Below are positions 1 to 13,589 of a stretch of 64,000 nucleotides of DNA, piece by piece. The stretch spans positions 16,048,265 to 16,112,264 of the forward strand of contig NC_092573.1 in assembly GCF_037975245.1 (NCBI RefSeq). Reading direction: 5' to 3'. Below the pieces are notes generated by a model. The model ran no database searches. It was not told the DNA's origin and saw only the letters and a list, made by a program, of their open reading frames with translations. Each line of letters starts with the position of its first letter. The stretch's first letter is position 1. This DNA is from Apostichopus japonicus (lineage: Eukaryota > Echinodermata > Holothuroidea > Aspidochirotida > Stichopodidae). Made by a program: the position numbers and the translations under genes.

Positions 1-329
1 TCGATTTGAAGAACTCCCAGCTCTAGGACATTGTTTTTTCAAACATTTCTTTCCACCAGTCTGTTATTATGGCAATATGTGCACAAATATACATTTATGG
101 CAATGTGTGTGCAAACATATTGCATTAATACAGACCTGTAATCATTTTAATTACAGTTTTGTTGCATATTTGTTATACATTATCTGGAGTTGTTCCTATA
201 AATTATGGATATGTAGTGTTGAAACAAAGCCAGGTGCATCAACAAATGGATGTGTGGGATGGAATCTGAGTCATTAATGTATAACTGCCAACACAAGAGT
301 TGAACTACAGTATGTATATAGGCCTGATA

Positions 330-890
330 GTACTTAACTGGTTGAGATCATACCTCACCAACAGAACTCAGTCAGTATGTGTAAATGGAGCAACATCTGA
401 GAAGCTGCCCTCTGTTGAGTGGAGTTCCCCAGGGATCAGTACTGGGACCAGTCATCTTTACTCTAGGTGATATCTATCGTACGCATCAGCTAAATTATCA
501 TATGTAAGCTGATGACACTCAGCTTTACCTCGCCATTGGTCCAAAAATAACGGATCCAATCGAGCCCGTCATACTAAAGGTCCAATCTTGCATACTGTAG
601 ATGAAATTCAGTAATAGATGACCCACAGTCACATAAAACTGAACACTGATGAAACTGAAGTCCTGATTTGTGGCAGTAAACAATAAGTAGCAAAACTGCA
701 TGTAACACAACAAAGCAATCAGTCAATGCAACATAAATATTGTCGATAAAACATCATTCTGGAATGTTGGAGTAAGAATTGATCCTGAACTCAATATGGA
801 TGAACACATAAAACACATTTGTAAATCAAGTTATTTTCATTTGGTGGGCAACATCAGCAAGATTAGAAGATATCAGCAAGATTAGAATTA
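330..890 (+). pseudogene. Decayed LINE reverse transcriptase fragment (CR1/L2-like)
   Basis: Several reverse-transcriptase motifs appear in order but in different frames: WLRSYLTNRTQSV from 339, GVPQGSVLGPVIFTL from 421, ADDTQLY at 508-528 (the YADD catalytic box, with the Tyr displaced by an insertion), and further on a VRIDPELNMDEHIKH-type stretch near 770-810. This order is typical of the RT palm and thumb of CR1/L2/Jockey-type non-LTR retrotransposons. Frameshifts and stops separate the motifs, so the copy is dead. Both ends are missing; the right side meets the AGGTCA repeat family. Confidence 0.85.
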
Positions 891-939
891 AAGATATCTA
901 CTAGACAAGCCTATTGTTTTCTTTGAAGTTCAGTGGTCT

Positions 940-1847
940 TTTTGGGTCAACAGGTAACACGATAACTCAAAAGTACATCTTTGTTGAACTTCATACATGG
1001 TATGTAGATTCAGCTTGTTGAGTACAAGAACCCCATTGAAATTGGTGGAGGTCAAAGGTCATATACGGTCAACATTTAAGAGAAAGTCAGAAAATCTTGT
1101 AAACAAGATAACACATAAGTATACCTTTCTTGAACATCATACTTTGTATGTACAAATACAGCTTGGTGAGTGCAAGAATACTATTGAAGTTGATAGAGGT
1201 CAAAGGTCACATGAGGTCAACAGGCATCAAAGTCTGAAAACCTTTTAAACATGATAACTCCATAATTAAAGCTTTTGGTGAACATACATAGTTTGGTCAG
1301 GTCATTTTAGCTTATTTCTGTAAAGGGGTCTATTAATGTCTTCAATGAAACATACCTTGCAGGTAATGAAATCTGCTTCAGGGTTTTTACTCTTGCTTTA
1401 AACATGCACATTAACTTCCTATCAGTTTTCCCTCTGAGCCTCAAGGGGTCAATTGGTGATCTCAAATGGGCACAAACTGGCCCAAGGGATCAAAAAGTTA
1501 CCTCAAATGGTGGAAAAATTTGGCCTATTTCTGGATAATATTTCACATTGTACAAACAATATCATGTAACTCAGCAATTTTTTAAAGGGATTGCTAGCTC
1601 AAAGTTGGTAAAATGTGTCTATATTTACTGTACATAGGAAGACTGCACTTTCTGGATATTGAAACAGTTTGGTTTAAATTTCTATACTGTAAAATCCTTA
1701 CCAGTGAATGATATGGTTGATGCCCACAACAGCTTGCAACAAACCTTTTCTGGTTGTTACTTAATTCTCGGACAAATTTAACTCACTTGCTCTACATTAG
1801 TCAGATAGTTAGTTTGAATTTTGCGGAAATAGCATTGCAAGAAATCA
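940..1847 (+). repeat. AGGTCA repeat family, copy 1
   Basis: This holds two internal units of about 145 bp with AGGTCAAAGGTCA at 1049-1061 and 1197-1209, each followed by a GGTCAAC step, a 'gtaaacangataactc' step and 'gaacttcata'. A 3' section (about 1260-1847) is shared with the copies at 17.4-18.1 kb and 29.3-29.75 kb. The end is a degenerate TTGCAAGAAATCA at 1835-1847. The 5' head found in other copies is absent. No coding capacity is seen. Confidence 0.75.
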
Positions 1848-1876
1848 AAAAGCTTTCTGGTTTAAGTCCGTTTAAC

Positions 1877-2140
1877 TGATTCCTTGCCAGAGGCAAAAGG
1901 AATCTATGCCATGATTGTAACGTGGGTGTGTGATCGTGTGTTTGTGTGTTGCCTTAGTATGTAAACACGATATCTCAACAGCTATTTCATGGGTGAACTT
2001 CATATGTGATACATAGATGCAAAATTTGAGTAGAAGCACCCTATTGTTTCTGTGGAGGCCAGATGTCATTTGAGGTCAACAGATGTCAAAGTCTGAAAAC
2101 TTTGTAAACAGGACAACTCCATCATGAATGAAGCTACAGT
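1877..2140 (+). repeat. AGGTCA repeat family, copy 2 (5' part)
   Basis: The copy begins with the family head TGATTCCTTGCC at 1877-1888, which folds back on AAGGAATC just downstream. A GT-rich stretch and one internal unit (GAGGTCAACAG followed by 'tgtcaaagtctgaaaac') follow. It stops near 2140 without the 3' section. It starts only 30 bp after copy 1 ends. Confidence 0.65.
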
Positions 2141-5100
2141 AAGTACAAGTGATGGAAATGGGTACTTTGGGGGACTGACCGAAAAGTTTTTTAATTGTTT
2201 GTACTTTACTGTTGGTCTTGATTTTGCTTGCATTTTATTGTACTTTTGTATTATGATAGAATAACCATACTGTGAGTCTTAATATGAAGGTTCAAAAGCT
2301 ACATCCACTTTTTTGGTGAACTTCAAAGAAGCAGCCAATATGATTCTCTCAGGGTGACATCCTCTACTGCACATACACATTCCAGAGAGGTGATCATGTA
2401 TACTGCTATGGCAACTACAACTTAGTTTCCCACTATCATGTCCTTGGAGACTGCCTTTGCTAGGCAAATATTTATTCCTTATTTGTTTTGGTAGATTGAA
2501 CTTAAATGCTTAAAAAGATGATAGTTTTGTAATCTGTCTTATGCAGTAGTACGCAGTGAGTGTTAGTCAACCTAGGCTACATGTTGCATCGTATTATTGC
2601 TTTGAGTGGGAACCAATGTAGTTAAATTGCATGTCTTTGAGTGGGAACCAATTTAGTTAAATTGTGTGCCCAATCAGGAAAAATACAGAAGAAGAGGGAT
2701 TCAGTTCTGTAAATTAGTAACCTTGTGACTTGTGACAAATTGAAGATCATACAGAATGAAACAGAGAGAAACCATTATTGGTCTTGAGTCTACAAGCTTT
2801 TAATCATGAGCATCTATAGTTATTTTATTCTGTAATGGATGTTTGTCTATGGTGGTGATCTTTAATCTTACTACATGATTGTTGAGAGTTAAGTAGCTTT
2901 TATGTTCACAGAAATATATGCTCAGTGTGGATAATTTATGGGGCGTTGCATGGAGGGGTTAATATCCTTGTCAGTTAACATCAGTTTCTAAAACTGTGTG
3001 TGATGGAGACCTTAAATAACGATCTCTTTTAGAGTCAATTATAGGAAGTATAGGCTATTGAAATATAAATGAGGGGTGTGAGTGTATATGGGGGGGGGGG
3101 AGGGGGCAGTTACAGCTTTGTAATGTCAGGCTAACTCTAGGTAAAGGAGGAACAGTTTGAACTATCTTGGTTAAATTGGTAAGTATTCCCCACATTTTGT
3201 TTCTCAGAATGTATAGTAGATGATTGGAATTGACACAGCTTGTACTGTAGACCGGTGTGATGTTATGCCATGGTTACGCACCAACTACAAATGTTTTAAT
3301 TTTCTTTAGTTTTCACTTTTTGTTTTGACATTGGATTGCATAGAATTTTCATGTTTGTTTACATGCTTACTGTCATGAAGCCACATTGGGTTTCCTACTA
3401 AAGTATTGCTCTTGAATGATCTGTCAAATTAGAAATTTCACTCTTCTCATAAAACATAATAACATTGAAAATTTTTTAAGGTTTTTAATATTGCTATATG
3501 GACATAGTGTAGTGTTATTATGAAGGTCCATGTACATGTGTTCTACTGGTATTGAAATCATTGTATAATGGAAAGAAGGGTATAAATTTGTGTGCACACA
3601 GCTAAATTGACTTTTTACAAGAAATCTTACCTACTTCCTCTTGAATTGATAGGAAAATAGAATCAGAAGTGTAAGATGATTCAATCTAAGCTCTTCAAAG
3701 TAGATGATGAAATACTTTCAGGTCTAGACTGTTTAATAATGATCCTTGACGCTTTCGGTTTGGCAAAGGATATCCTGTCTAGATATGTTTTACACTGTTC
3801 TTCATGTAAACAGTGCTTAACAACTCTCTGTAAAGCAGCATCTTGCATTGTGCTTTATATTGACCTTTTGACCAGTTATGTAAGGTAGTGATGTGTAAGT
3901 GGGTATACCTCTCAGCTTACATAAGTCTTTTGGATATTAAAGTGGTTTTGCTACTCTTAGTTAACAATATACTGTTAGTCTGATACATAAAGGTGTATGT
4001 TACAGTAACCTGTGCAAGATCATTGCTTTGAGTTTATGTACAGTTTGCAAAGTTGCAAACTCCAGTATCCTTCAATATTTACACAAATGTATTTGGTAGA
4101 GTAGTCTTCCACACTGCATGGAGTTATGACTGAATAATAATGTTTAACAAATGTCACTATTTTGAGTATTTTCTTAGAAATGTGAAGGACACTCTGTCAA
4201 AAGTACTTCTCATAAACATTTCTGACTTCAGTGGATGAATGGACTTTTTACTGCCATTAAATATGATACAGGCTCTTAGGCATGTAACCCCCCCCAGCTA
4301 TCCATTACTGCTGTGCATGCTTGAACTTTGTGTTACAGTTGAACTTGCTTTCCAGTGTAAAGTCTGCACATACAACTATAGTTCTTTGAGCATGATGGGT
4401 TGTTCAAACATTACTTGTGTGTTTGTAGTAGTGTGGTGTCTTTTAGAGAACTTAAAAGCCAGATTTTAGGTTTGACTGGAGGGTTGGTCACACAGTTTGC
4501 AGTGTGGCTATTGTTTGCACACTTGGGAAAACTGGCTGTTGGCATTTTGATTGTTGTCAAAGATTGGTTCATGGTTTGTATCTGGCTTTAAATTGCTCTA
4601 TGGGTCTGGGGAGTTATGGGCATATCAAGTACATTGGTTAAGTATTGCTAAAGTGAAGTGCAAAAAGAGTATCCTTTTAAAAAGTAAAATGTCAGTGAAG
4701 AAGAAGATGGCTAAGGTTTATAAAGGTCCAGCTCTGCAAGAGAAAATAATGTGTCAAGAAAAGGAGTAGCCTTGCAAGGAAGATGGAGAAGGGAGAGGAG
4801 AAAAATAATTGTATATCATTAAAATTGGTCAATTAATTTAGAATTGGTATCTTGTCTCTGATCTGTAACCAGCCCTGACAGAGGTACACTGTGTGTATAT
4901 GTCTGTGTGTATATGTCTGTGTCCTACCATGGAGGTAAAAACAGAGGTATGTGTATGCCTGCTGTATTGGGAACCTGGCTTTCATGGTGAGTCAAGAAGG
5001 TCCTACTGTACCAGGAAGTGCAATTATTACACCAGCATTTACACTGAATATAAATCATTTTCTAGATTGACAAGATTGTATATGTTAACCTACTGTAGGT

Positions 5101-8100
5101 TAGCAAATAATGCGGGATCCTTGTTTTCACCCAATACCACACTTCCTACCTGTTTATTTGTTGTTGAAAAGGTCATTGTCTTTCTGTGTTGTGTCACATG
5201 TGCATTTCCAAGTACACATTCATTAAATTCACTGTTGTGAAACAACTTACAGTACGTGTACTTTGATTCACTGACATGCCTTAAGTAAGTTCAGTTTATC
5301 GGACATTGGTTAACTTTTCAGTTGAAAATGCAACTGAATGGTGGACAAAATTAACACTTTATCAGCAATTCTGGTAGAAAGTTATTCTCTTAGAAGTGCT
5401 TGTGCAAAATGTGTAGACATCATGCCACTACAGCCATAGGTACCCATAGACATCTGATAAAACCTCCTTTCCCCTCATGTAAAGTCTGTTTGTGTAGGAA
5501 ACATTGTTAGTTTTATGTTGGATACAGTGTAAACCTACTTCATTTCCTTCTCATCAGCAGGTTAAGTTCCTCTTTCATACAGTGTAGTTTACATTCAGTG
5601 GTGGTCTGCCTTATAGGTGAAATCCCAAACGTTTTTACAACAACCACCAAACAAAGATAAATATCTTTCCCATCATGTGTTGGTAGCAGACCTGTATTAA
5701 CTGATGATAGTATAACTGTAAGGTTGAATGCAAAGGTGACAAAATGGGAAAAGACACACCCAAAACATTCTAATCATGGTTTATTGTACACTTGTGTATG
5801 ATAAAAGTATTTCAGAATATCATTGACTTGTTATATTGATCTGTTGTGTTTATGTATTGTTTGTCATGAAGGTAAGAAGTCATTTAAAGTCAGTCGAGAT
5901 CCAAGCCTTAGTTAACTCTAAAATGAAAGTTTGGGTGAAGTTGATACTTACTGTAGTACCAGGCCTCCACAAATATTTTTAAAAGTACAGTACTGGTCAT
6001 TTGGCGACCACGACAAAAACACTGCCCAAAACGCAAAATTCACTTGCCACTATGATTGCTCTTCAAGTCTCCAATAGTACAGATCTACAACATCAATACT
6101 TGGGTTAGGTAGATAAATGGTGCTACATAAATGCACATTGGAAAATTATATTTCTGTGCAGTATGAAATTTAAACATTTTCCACCATAAGTAAATGACGA
6201 ACAGAGTAAAACATTTGGCAGAATCATAAATAGCCAGCTCGGCCAACTGTAGTGTCTCAAACAATTCCAAAAAACATCGGCAAATATACCTACGAAGGTA
6301 GCTTGGTTTTGTAACATTAGGGCTCCTCTAGTTCTATGCAAATACTGTACAGTAGCTAGGTGCACACGAATCCTAAGCCTATACAGAACCTTACTGCAAC
6401 TTTGAGCTGCTACTCGATTAGTACGACTTCGTACATTTTCCCAACCATTTATTGTGATTTTTAGCTGCAGAATTGTGTGCGAAATTGTTACTATTACTCC
6501 ATTACACTGCCTAAATCAAAGCCATCTTTTACGCTGTGAAAATAGGTTGAAAAGCATCTATCTTCCACTCGCAACCAGTGTTGATTGAAAATCTGCAAAA
6601 TATCATTGTAGCTATATCAGCAAATTTGTCTAAGAACTCCTTAAATTGTTGTATAGTTTGCAAATTATGACCGATGGCATGTACAAAATGCCTCAAGAAA
6701 TAATTTAGGAGATGTTTGGCCACCTTAAGTGCATTTTGGTATTCTGACAAGACACATTTTTTTTCCTTCACATTTCTGACATTCTGTATTACTGAACCTA
6801 ATACTATCCTACCGTTGTTAGTGTATGACATAGTGAAGCCTATAACCAACTTGGCAGTTCCAGCGTTGTTGTGTAAGGGTGCTGATTATTAATTGAAGCC
6901 AACAGTGGTCAAACTCGATAGTTTGTTGTACAGTGTCATTAAATGTTTCATATATAAAGTGTGGAAGGCCATAGTGGTTCAGATTAGGTTCAATGAAATA
7001 GAAAAAGCAAATTAAAAATTGTGAAAGTGGACAATTGAAAAGTTTTTGGTCTTATGCTTCTTACTTTGAGTAAAAGTTGTTGATCAAGCTAATAGCATTA
7101 GCAAATTGATCCAAGTCAACTTTTAAAGCTGCTTGAACTCATCTATATGTTCTATTTCCTATTATCTGTTAATAAGAACAAAATAATAAGAACTTTAGTT
7201 CATGGTGATAGAATTGACCTTAAGAAATATTTTAATTTCACTCTTGAAAGATGACACTGAATAAAGTACAAGGCCTTGTATTTCTGTACTTTTTTAAAGT
7301 GAACACCTAACCCAGAGTTCTGCAATTTATAGTGTTAATTAGGAATAAAGTTACTGGTATGGAGATACAGTTTAGGGAGTTATACAAGCACTGTATTCTG
7401 TTTCTAATGCTCTTTTCGATAGGATGTGATATCATTTCTGCCTAGATTGACAGCTTGCACTTTAGTTGAAATAGAGCTTATAATACTTTTTATTATTGTG
7501 TTCTGTGTAACAGAGTGGACTGAGCTTTGGATAATGCTTTTTGCAATAAAGATTTATTTACTCCAAACGGACTGGTACCACATTTGGCGAATTTTTACAT
7601 ATAAGTTCATTTCTCTCTGTATTTGCTATAACTTGCACATAAGATAGGTTAAGCAGGGAAACTTGTAATAACTTTAGTTAATTTTGAACACAATTCTTCA
7701 ACACATTATATAGGTTAAACGCAGAAGTCATGAGTCACCTTCCTGCATGATTAGTCATTCAGTTTGGTTTAATAGTGACTGTATGGATTACCTCTCTCTT
7801 TGCTTATCTGTCTCCTGTCAACTATTGCATACTGTACTGTCTATCTGGTTACAAATGACTGTATTTCTCTTGTTTCTTATTGGATAAAAATGAGAGTCAT
7901 TACTACAGTAGATTGCTGGTTTAAACAACTCTCCATATTAAACAATAATAAAAGGGATTTAATTGCTTCATTTGGGAATCTAAATGAATCTTCCGTTGTT
8001 GGGTCATACAATTTGGCATCAATGAGAAAGAAGAATTCATGAAATCTGTATTTTTGGTAACTGAATCTGTTGACATTTGAATATAAAGTCAATTAGGTCA

Positions 8101-8773
8101 GTATACTGTATATTCCATTTAGTGTCTAGTTGCAATACACAATATATTATACCAAGTGAGTGTATGATATCCAACATGACACAGCTGGGTGTAAATGAAT
8201 CAGCTATTCAGATTTGTAATATAAAAGACACTAAAATAACAAGATTACCAATTGGCCAATGTTTTGAAGACATTGTGGAAAATTATGCAAGATTATTGGG
8301 TGAACAACTTTCTAAAGCGGTCACCAATATCCCAGTTCTTTGATAAGAAGCCTTACATTGTCAGAAAAAGAAATAATGTAATACTTATAAGTACATAACC
8401 TTATACTACCAGTACATATGCTAAGTGCAGTATCCCTCCTTCATGATCAATTGAGATTTTTAAGAGTCTAGATAAGGTTGTATTGAGGCATTGTGAACCT
8501 ACCACCAATGCTTAACTCATGGTTCTCTAATAATGGGGTGCACCCATGAAGGTCCACACACTAATGCTTAAATCATGCTTAACAATGTAAGCCACAGGAA
8601 AGTAAGGGGGTCATGCTAAGGTAGACATGTCTGAAGCTATATTAACGAGACTGATCATTATATTTTAGCAAATATATATACTTATATCATTGTTTCAACA
8701 AGCAATGTTTTCACTGATGTTGAAATATTAAAAGAAATGAATACCTTACTTTAGATTTATGTTTTGCTTCTAG

Positions 8774-8948
8774 GAATGACCCACCTGTGACAGCAAGAAA
8801 TGCAACATTACTGGAAAGTGATCATTTTCCACACTTGACTATTTGATTGGAGTTTGAACCCACTAAAAGTATTTCAACCGTATTCTGATGAAACGCAGGA
8901 GAAGGAGGCGGAAACAGTCATCAAGTGCCATGGATTCCAAGAGTAAAG
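8774..8948 (+). CDS. akap13/arhgef28-like: Exon with start codon (exon a), 5'UTR plus codons 1-20
   Basis: Acceptor 'gcttctag' precedes 8774 and the donor GTGGGT starts at 8949. An in-frame TAA at 8864-8866 forces the start into this exon or later. ATG 8888 opens 20 codons plus one base (MKRRRRRRKQ, then Ser-rich) and joins exon b in phase. A second in-frame ATG at 8930 (residue 15) has a much better initiation context (GCCATGG) than the first (ctgATGa). The first start would add a run of six Arg flanked by Lys, which resembles a nuclear or nucleolar localisation signal; the second would omit it. The bases 8774-8887 are 5'UTR. The exon shows no homology by itself; it is supported by phase and by the exon that follows. 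Confidence 0.72.
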
Positions 8949-9096
8949 GTGGGTTGAGTCAGACCTGAGTTTGGGGTTCCACCTAGCTACTGATGTTTTG
9001 AGATGTCATTTGTGTGCTGAGCTTAGTGTGTCCTACAGGCCATGTATAGTTGTCTGTATCTGCGTGTGAACAAAGTAAACAATAAGTTATTTAATT

Positions 9097-9510
9097 GTTT
9101 GCCGAAGGCAAAAGGAACAGGCCTATGTGATAGTGATGGTGTGTGTTTGAGTGTGTGTGCGTGATGCCTTAGTTTAAAAGACTAAAAAATGATGGTGTTT
9201 TAACTTCAATCATATTGATGAACTTTAGCGATTAGAAGAATCCTGTGTTATCTGTGGAAGTTCAAGGTCAATTGAGGTCAACAGTTGAAAGTCCGGAATG
9301 CTTTGTAAAGATTGTAACTCCGAAGCAACCTTTAGGGAACTGGATACTACTCACATTGACACACAGGTGAAAGGCCATTTGAGGTCATAGAGGTCAAAGT
9401 ATAAAAAAAGTCATGTACATATTCACCATAGTGAGTACCAGAAATCTATGGTTTTATGTGGAGGTCAAATGTGGATCAAGGTCAGTATTTGAAAATCATG
9501 CATTTAATGT
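9097..9510 (+). repeat. AGGTCA repeat family, copy in intron 1
   Basis: It opens with the degenerate head 'gccgaaggcaaaaggaa', then a GT-rich stretch and units with AAGGTCAATTGAGGTCAAC (near 9265) and GAGGTCATAGAGGTCAAAG (near 9390). It diverges after about 9510. A second weak head-like motif is visible near 9590-9620. Confidence 0.55.
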
Positions 9511-10127
9511 TTATACTGTTAATGTTCTTATCATCTTATGGGAGGTGCACTGAGGAATGACTATCCAGCCTGTTGACTTGTTAGTTTGTTCCTTAAACAA
9601 AAGGCTTAAGGAATTTGTGCAGGGATGTACAGTAGTGATGTATGTGTGTGTGTTTGGAATGTGAAAGGGAGAAATGCGGTTATGGATCATTTCATTCAAA
9701 GTAGAACCATTCTCACGAATTGATGGAAATTGCTGACAAGCATGGAGAGCAGAGCCGTATATATAGAGAGTTGCAACATAAAAGGTTTTCATTCATGTGA
9801 TAGTGAGTTTTGTATCTGTTCACAAGTTCTATAGAAAACGTGTGACTAGTACAACACTATTGTGGATTGCTGTTGGTGTTGAATGTAACGATTCCAATAC
9901 AACATTAAAAGAAGGAAAAAATTTTTTGTTTGTTATATACATTGTCAGAACTCCGAAAAAAAAGAGTTTAACTTCACAAAACAATGGAGCACACTAGGCG
10001 ATGTTCAGTTTTGTTTTGTCCTTGAGAAACATGTTCTATCACAGGATTTCGCTGTAATTATGATTGTTAAAGTTTGGATTTTAACGCAGTTTAGCAGTTT
10101 AGTTTGACTTGGTTTCTTGCACATACC

Positions 10128-10227
10128 CTTCCCCCACAATCAATATCTCTTTCAATGCTCCCACCTCTCTCTTTCCATCTCCACCCTGCCCCACCCCTCC
10201 CCACCCCTCCCTACCCCACCCCAACCC
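10128..10227 (+). repeat. C-rich polypyrimidine tract
   Basis: The + strand is almost pure C/T with repeated CCCCACCCCTCC steps (10170-10222). The complementary strand has several runs of three or four G at short spacing, so it could form a G-quadruplex. It is low-complexity sequence with no coding role. Confidence 0.7.
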
Positions 10228-13200
10228 GAATTTTGATTGAGCTACAATATCCTTGATGTTCTAGCTTTTGTAGATATTGCTCTTTTATATTGTGCCTACA
10301 TGCATTCTTGCTCTGCAAGCTAGCTGTTAAATGTGCTGTTAATTGGAGGTTTAAAATCAATGAACAAACGGTATATCATTACTTTTATCGATTCGATAGA
10401 AAAATTACAAGACAAAACAAACAAGACTGTTGACAAGTCTTTGTTTGGTCTCAAATTTATTGGTCATGAATGAGATTTAATAAAGATATGTGCAGATATA
10501 CACCCAACATTAGGGATGTTGTAAATTTGAATTGCTTATGTAGATTGATCAGTCGTATCAACTCAATAAATTTTTTAATGATTGTTTGCTTCCTGTATAA
10601 CAATAGGTTTACAAATTTCATTTATCTTATTTTTGTACCCATATAGGAATATTTTTATCACATTTTGCGACATGAAATTTAAGTCATGCCCTGCAATGTG
10701 AATCAGTACGTTACACTGGAAATAAAAACATAGCTTAGCCAGAATTAAGGGTGTATGACGTGCCATGTCTTGAAACATCATTTAGGTAGATCGTAATCTC
10801 ATTTCTTGGAAGCCTGACAAGGAAGTACTGTCTGTACATACTACATATGGTTCTAGTAAACCAACTGTGCATATGGTTACCTACTGTCCACATTTACTGA
10901 TAAACTTGAGCAGGGTATAACTTAAGTATTTTGACTTTGCATAGGAGGTTTGAGAAATTGAGATTTTTTCATCATCACACTAGTTAAATATTAAAATATG
11001 AATCATTTGTTTTACAATTTCTCCATCTTGTGTAGTAGTGTGCTTTGCTAATGCAAAATTATTTGTTTGTCAAAATGATTCTAGAAGTTCTAGGTCTCAC
11101 TTTCTTGTCTCTAGAACAACCATAGACCTCTCATATCTTTTTAATTGCGCAGACCTAGGGAGTACCAGCACCCTGGTCGTCCAGAGCTATGATGCCAAAG
11201 GTCATATGAGGGGCACCATATGGAGTAATTTCCATATAAAATCAACCAATGGCTTAGCAGGTCACCTCTTGGATTTGTTTTGTTTTGCATCGTTTAGTTT
11301 TGCATCATTAAGTTCTCAATTATGCTACAGTCATTGAAATGGCTGTCTAGGGCTATATGAGATCTTAACGACACATCTTTACGACTTTTCACCCAAATTT
11401 GTATGAAAAGCTAAATATTAGTCAAGTTTAACATACCACAAGTTTTGGCCTGTTTCATAACAAATATTTCGAACTCAAAGCAGTTGCTAGGCTTACAGTT
11501 TATATCATAGCATAGCAGTTCAACGGTAGGTTAAATGCTTTTATGTAAGTTTGAAAGTTTATGGAAGAAAACTACTCTTTAGTGTTTTGTGCATTTGTAT
11601 TTAGAAATTTGTTGTTGATAATTCTGCAACAATCTACAGTTAGTAACCTATTGACTCTGTATGGCAGCTGTGTGGAACCACCAGCTATTCAAGGACATGT
11701 GTGCTCCCAATCAGACAAACAGTCAGATATTTCAACTGCTGTCAATGTTCATTGAACACTGTTGCATTTAAGACACTTTGGCAAAAATTGCCAATACATA
11801 AAATCTATCTGTAAATATTTCAGCTTCACACAGGGAATATTAATCTGACATTGTATTGCAAATTGCCATGCAAAATGGGTAAGTTGATATACAAGTACAA
11901 ATATTTATAGCAGTTTTTGTACAGAGAGACCATGGTATTTTATAAGAGACAATATTCCAACCCATGCGGTACTGCAGAGTTCACTAACTATCATATCTAT
12001 ATTGTGTATCTAGTAATGGGAACATCACCATACAGCATATATCTCCAGAGCAGCATCACACATGTCAGTTCAAGAGGTCCCATGACTCCTTGTATACTAT
12101 ATATTTACCCTGTCATACAATCTCTACACACAGCAACAAGTATGAATAAAACTTATTGTAGTGTCTATACCCAGTGAACAAAGAAATGCGTGTCCCTTGA
12201 GAGGGTTTATGCTGTACCCCCCTCCAGCAATTCCATGATTACCACCACAAAAATACTGGCTTGCATCTAGTCAGCTGTGGTCAGGTGAGAAATAGCCCTG
12301 AAGGCAAATATTGTAATGCAGCCAATATTAGTCCCCACAATGATATGAAACTTATTACCCACAAAATGTGTGTGTGCTATCTAACTACCTTGTAAATGTA
12401 TACTTGGGGATATTGCCCTTGACAGAGAGTTTCATGTTAGGATATATGTCACTGCATTGAGAGAGAAACAAACTAAATGCCTATCATTGTCAAATACTGT
12501 TCATCACTGCATGGCATTTAGGTTCCATAAGGACTTTATTACATTGTAACCTGCATCTGTTTCCAACATCATTTTCCTAAACAGAGGCACAAACCTATTT
12601 CCATTCAACAGAATCAGTGGCAATGCCCAAATGACTAATTAAATTGTGAATAAACATCTCAGGATTGTAAACTAATGTTGAAAGAGCATGGTGTATAGAC
12701 AGTTTGTGCAGTCAGTACTGTAGTTATTCAGCTTAACTGTAGCAGACATTAATTTTAATAAATGCTGTGTGCTGAACAATCACTGCCAGATATTGGTATA
12801 AAAGATATCCTAATCGATGGTCATGCATGTTTCTTTTCCTTAGTTGTGTTAACGAACTCCGTTAAAATATATATCCTATCCGAAGGAAACCTGGTGATAA
12901 AGTTATACAGGATTGTATACACTATAGTCACTGCACAATATTAGTTGGCAACACATCCGAAGGAGGCAGATTTCTTTACTCCATTGTGTAGTGAAGAGCA
13001 AATAAATGATTGATTGACACTCTACAAGTTGGCAATAATCTCCTAATAGTACAATGTCAGGGATACAATACTCCAAAAAAATTGTCCCAGTGATATTTTG
13101 GGAACTCATTCGGACATTATGGCCCTTGCTCCCCTTTTATCTCTGAGCTAGTGTACATAAATTAGCAGTGTCCAGAGTCTTGTTTGTGTATATTTAAAGA

Positions 13201-13589
13201 GGGAGTGAATAATTCTAGCAGAATAGCAGTAAATTCTCAACAAATGAAGATGAGAATTTGACTGTCGAAGACTACATTGAGTCTAACTTAAATCAAGCAT
13301 ATCATCATTGTCAGAGTTACAGTATGCCTGCTGCATACATGTACTTTGTCAGGTAAAGTTATGTTTTACCAAACAAATAATTTGTGAAGAATGAATAGTC
13401 ATGTGGTGGAATAATATGTACATGACACTAAGAACTGATCCTTGTGCCATATTTAGTTGAGATACTGTAGCTTAAGTACACAGGTGATAAAATTGTGGGC
13501 TGTGGGTAATCCACCTGTAGCTCGAACAAGGGATCAATTTCCTATTACTATGGCCTGGAAGCCATATGTATCTATTACCATATAAAACA

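Larger units (their letters stand above)
1..8773. other. Upstream region, no recognised coding exon
   Basis: The stretch holds a decayed LINE (about 330-890), copies of the AGGTCA repeat family (about 940-2140), a 35-bp tandem duplication near 2600-2670 and an 11-G run at 3090-3100. The remaining open frames are short, lack recognisable domains and are expected by chance in AT-rich DNA. Non-coding 5' exons or the promoter of the Rho-GEF gene may lie here, but nothing in the sequence identifies them. Confidence 0.5.

Noticed and set aside
4893-5240. 115-codon plus-strand open frame upstream of the gene
   Set aside because: Begins in a GT-rich repeat and has no domain; likely chance.
6529-6849. 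106-codon minus-strand open frame
   Set aside because: Composition is plausible but no motif or exon context is recognised; frames of this length are expected by chance in 64 kb.
12934-13015. LINE 3' tail-like 'aaataaatgattgattgaca'
   Set aside because: No body of a LINE was found next to it; too short to call.
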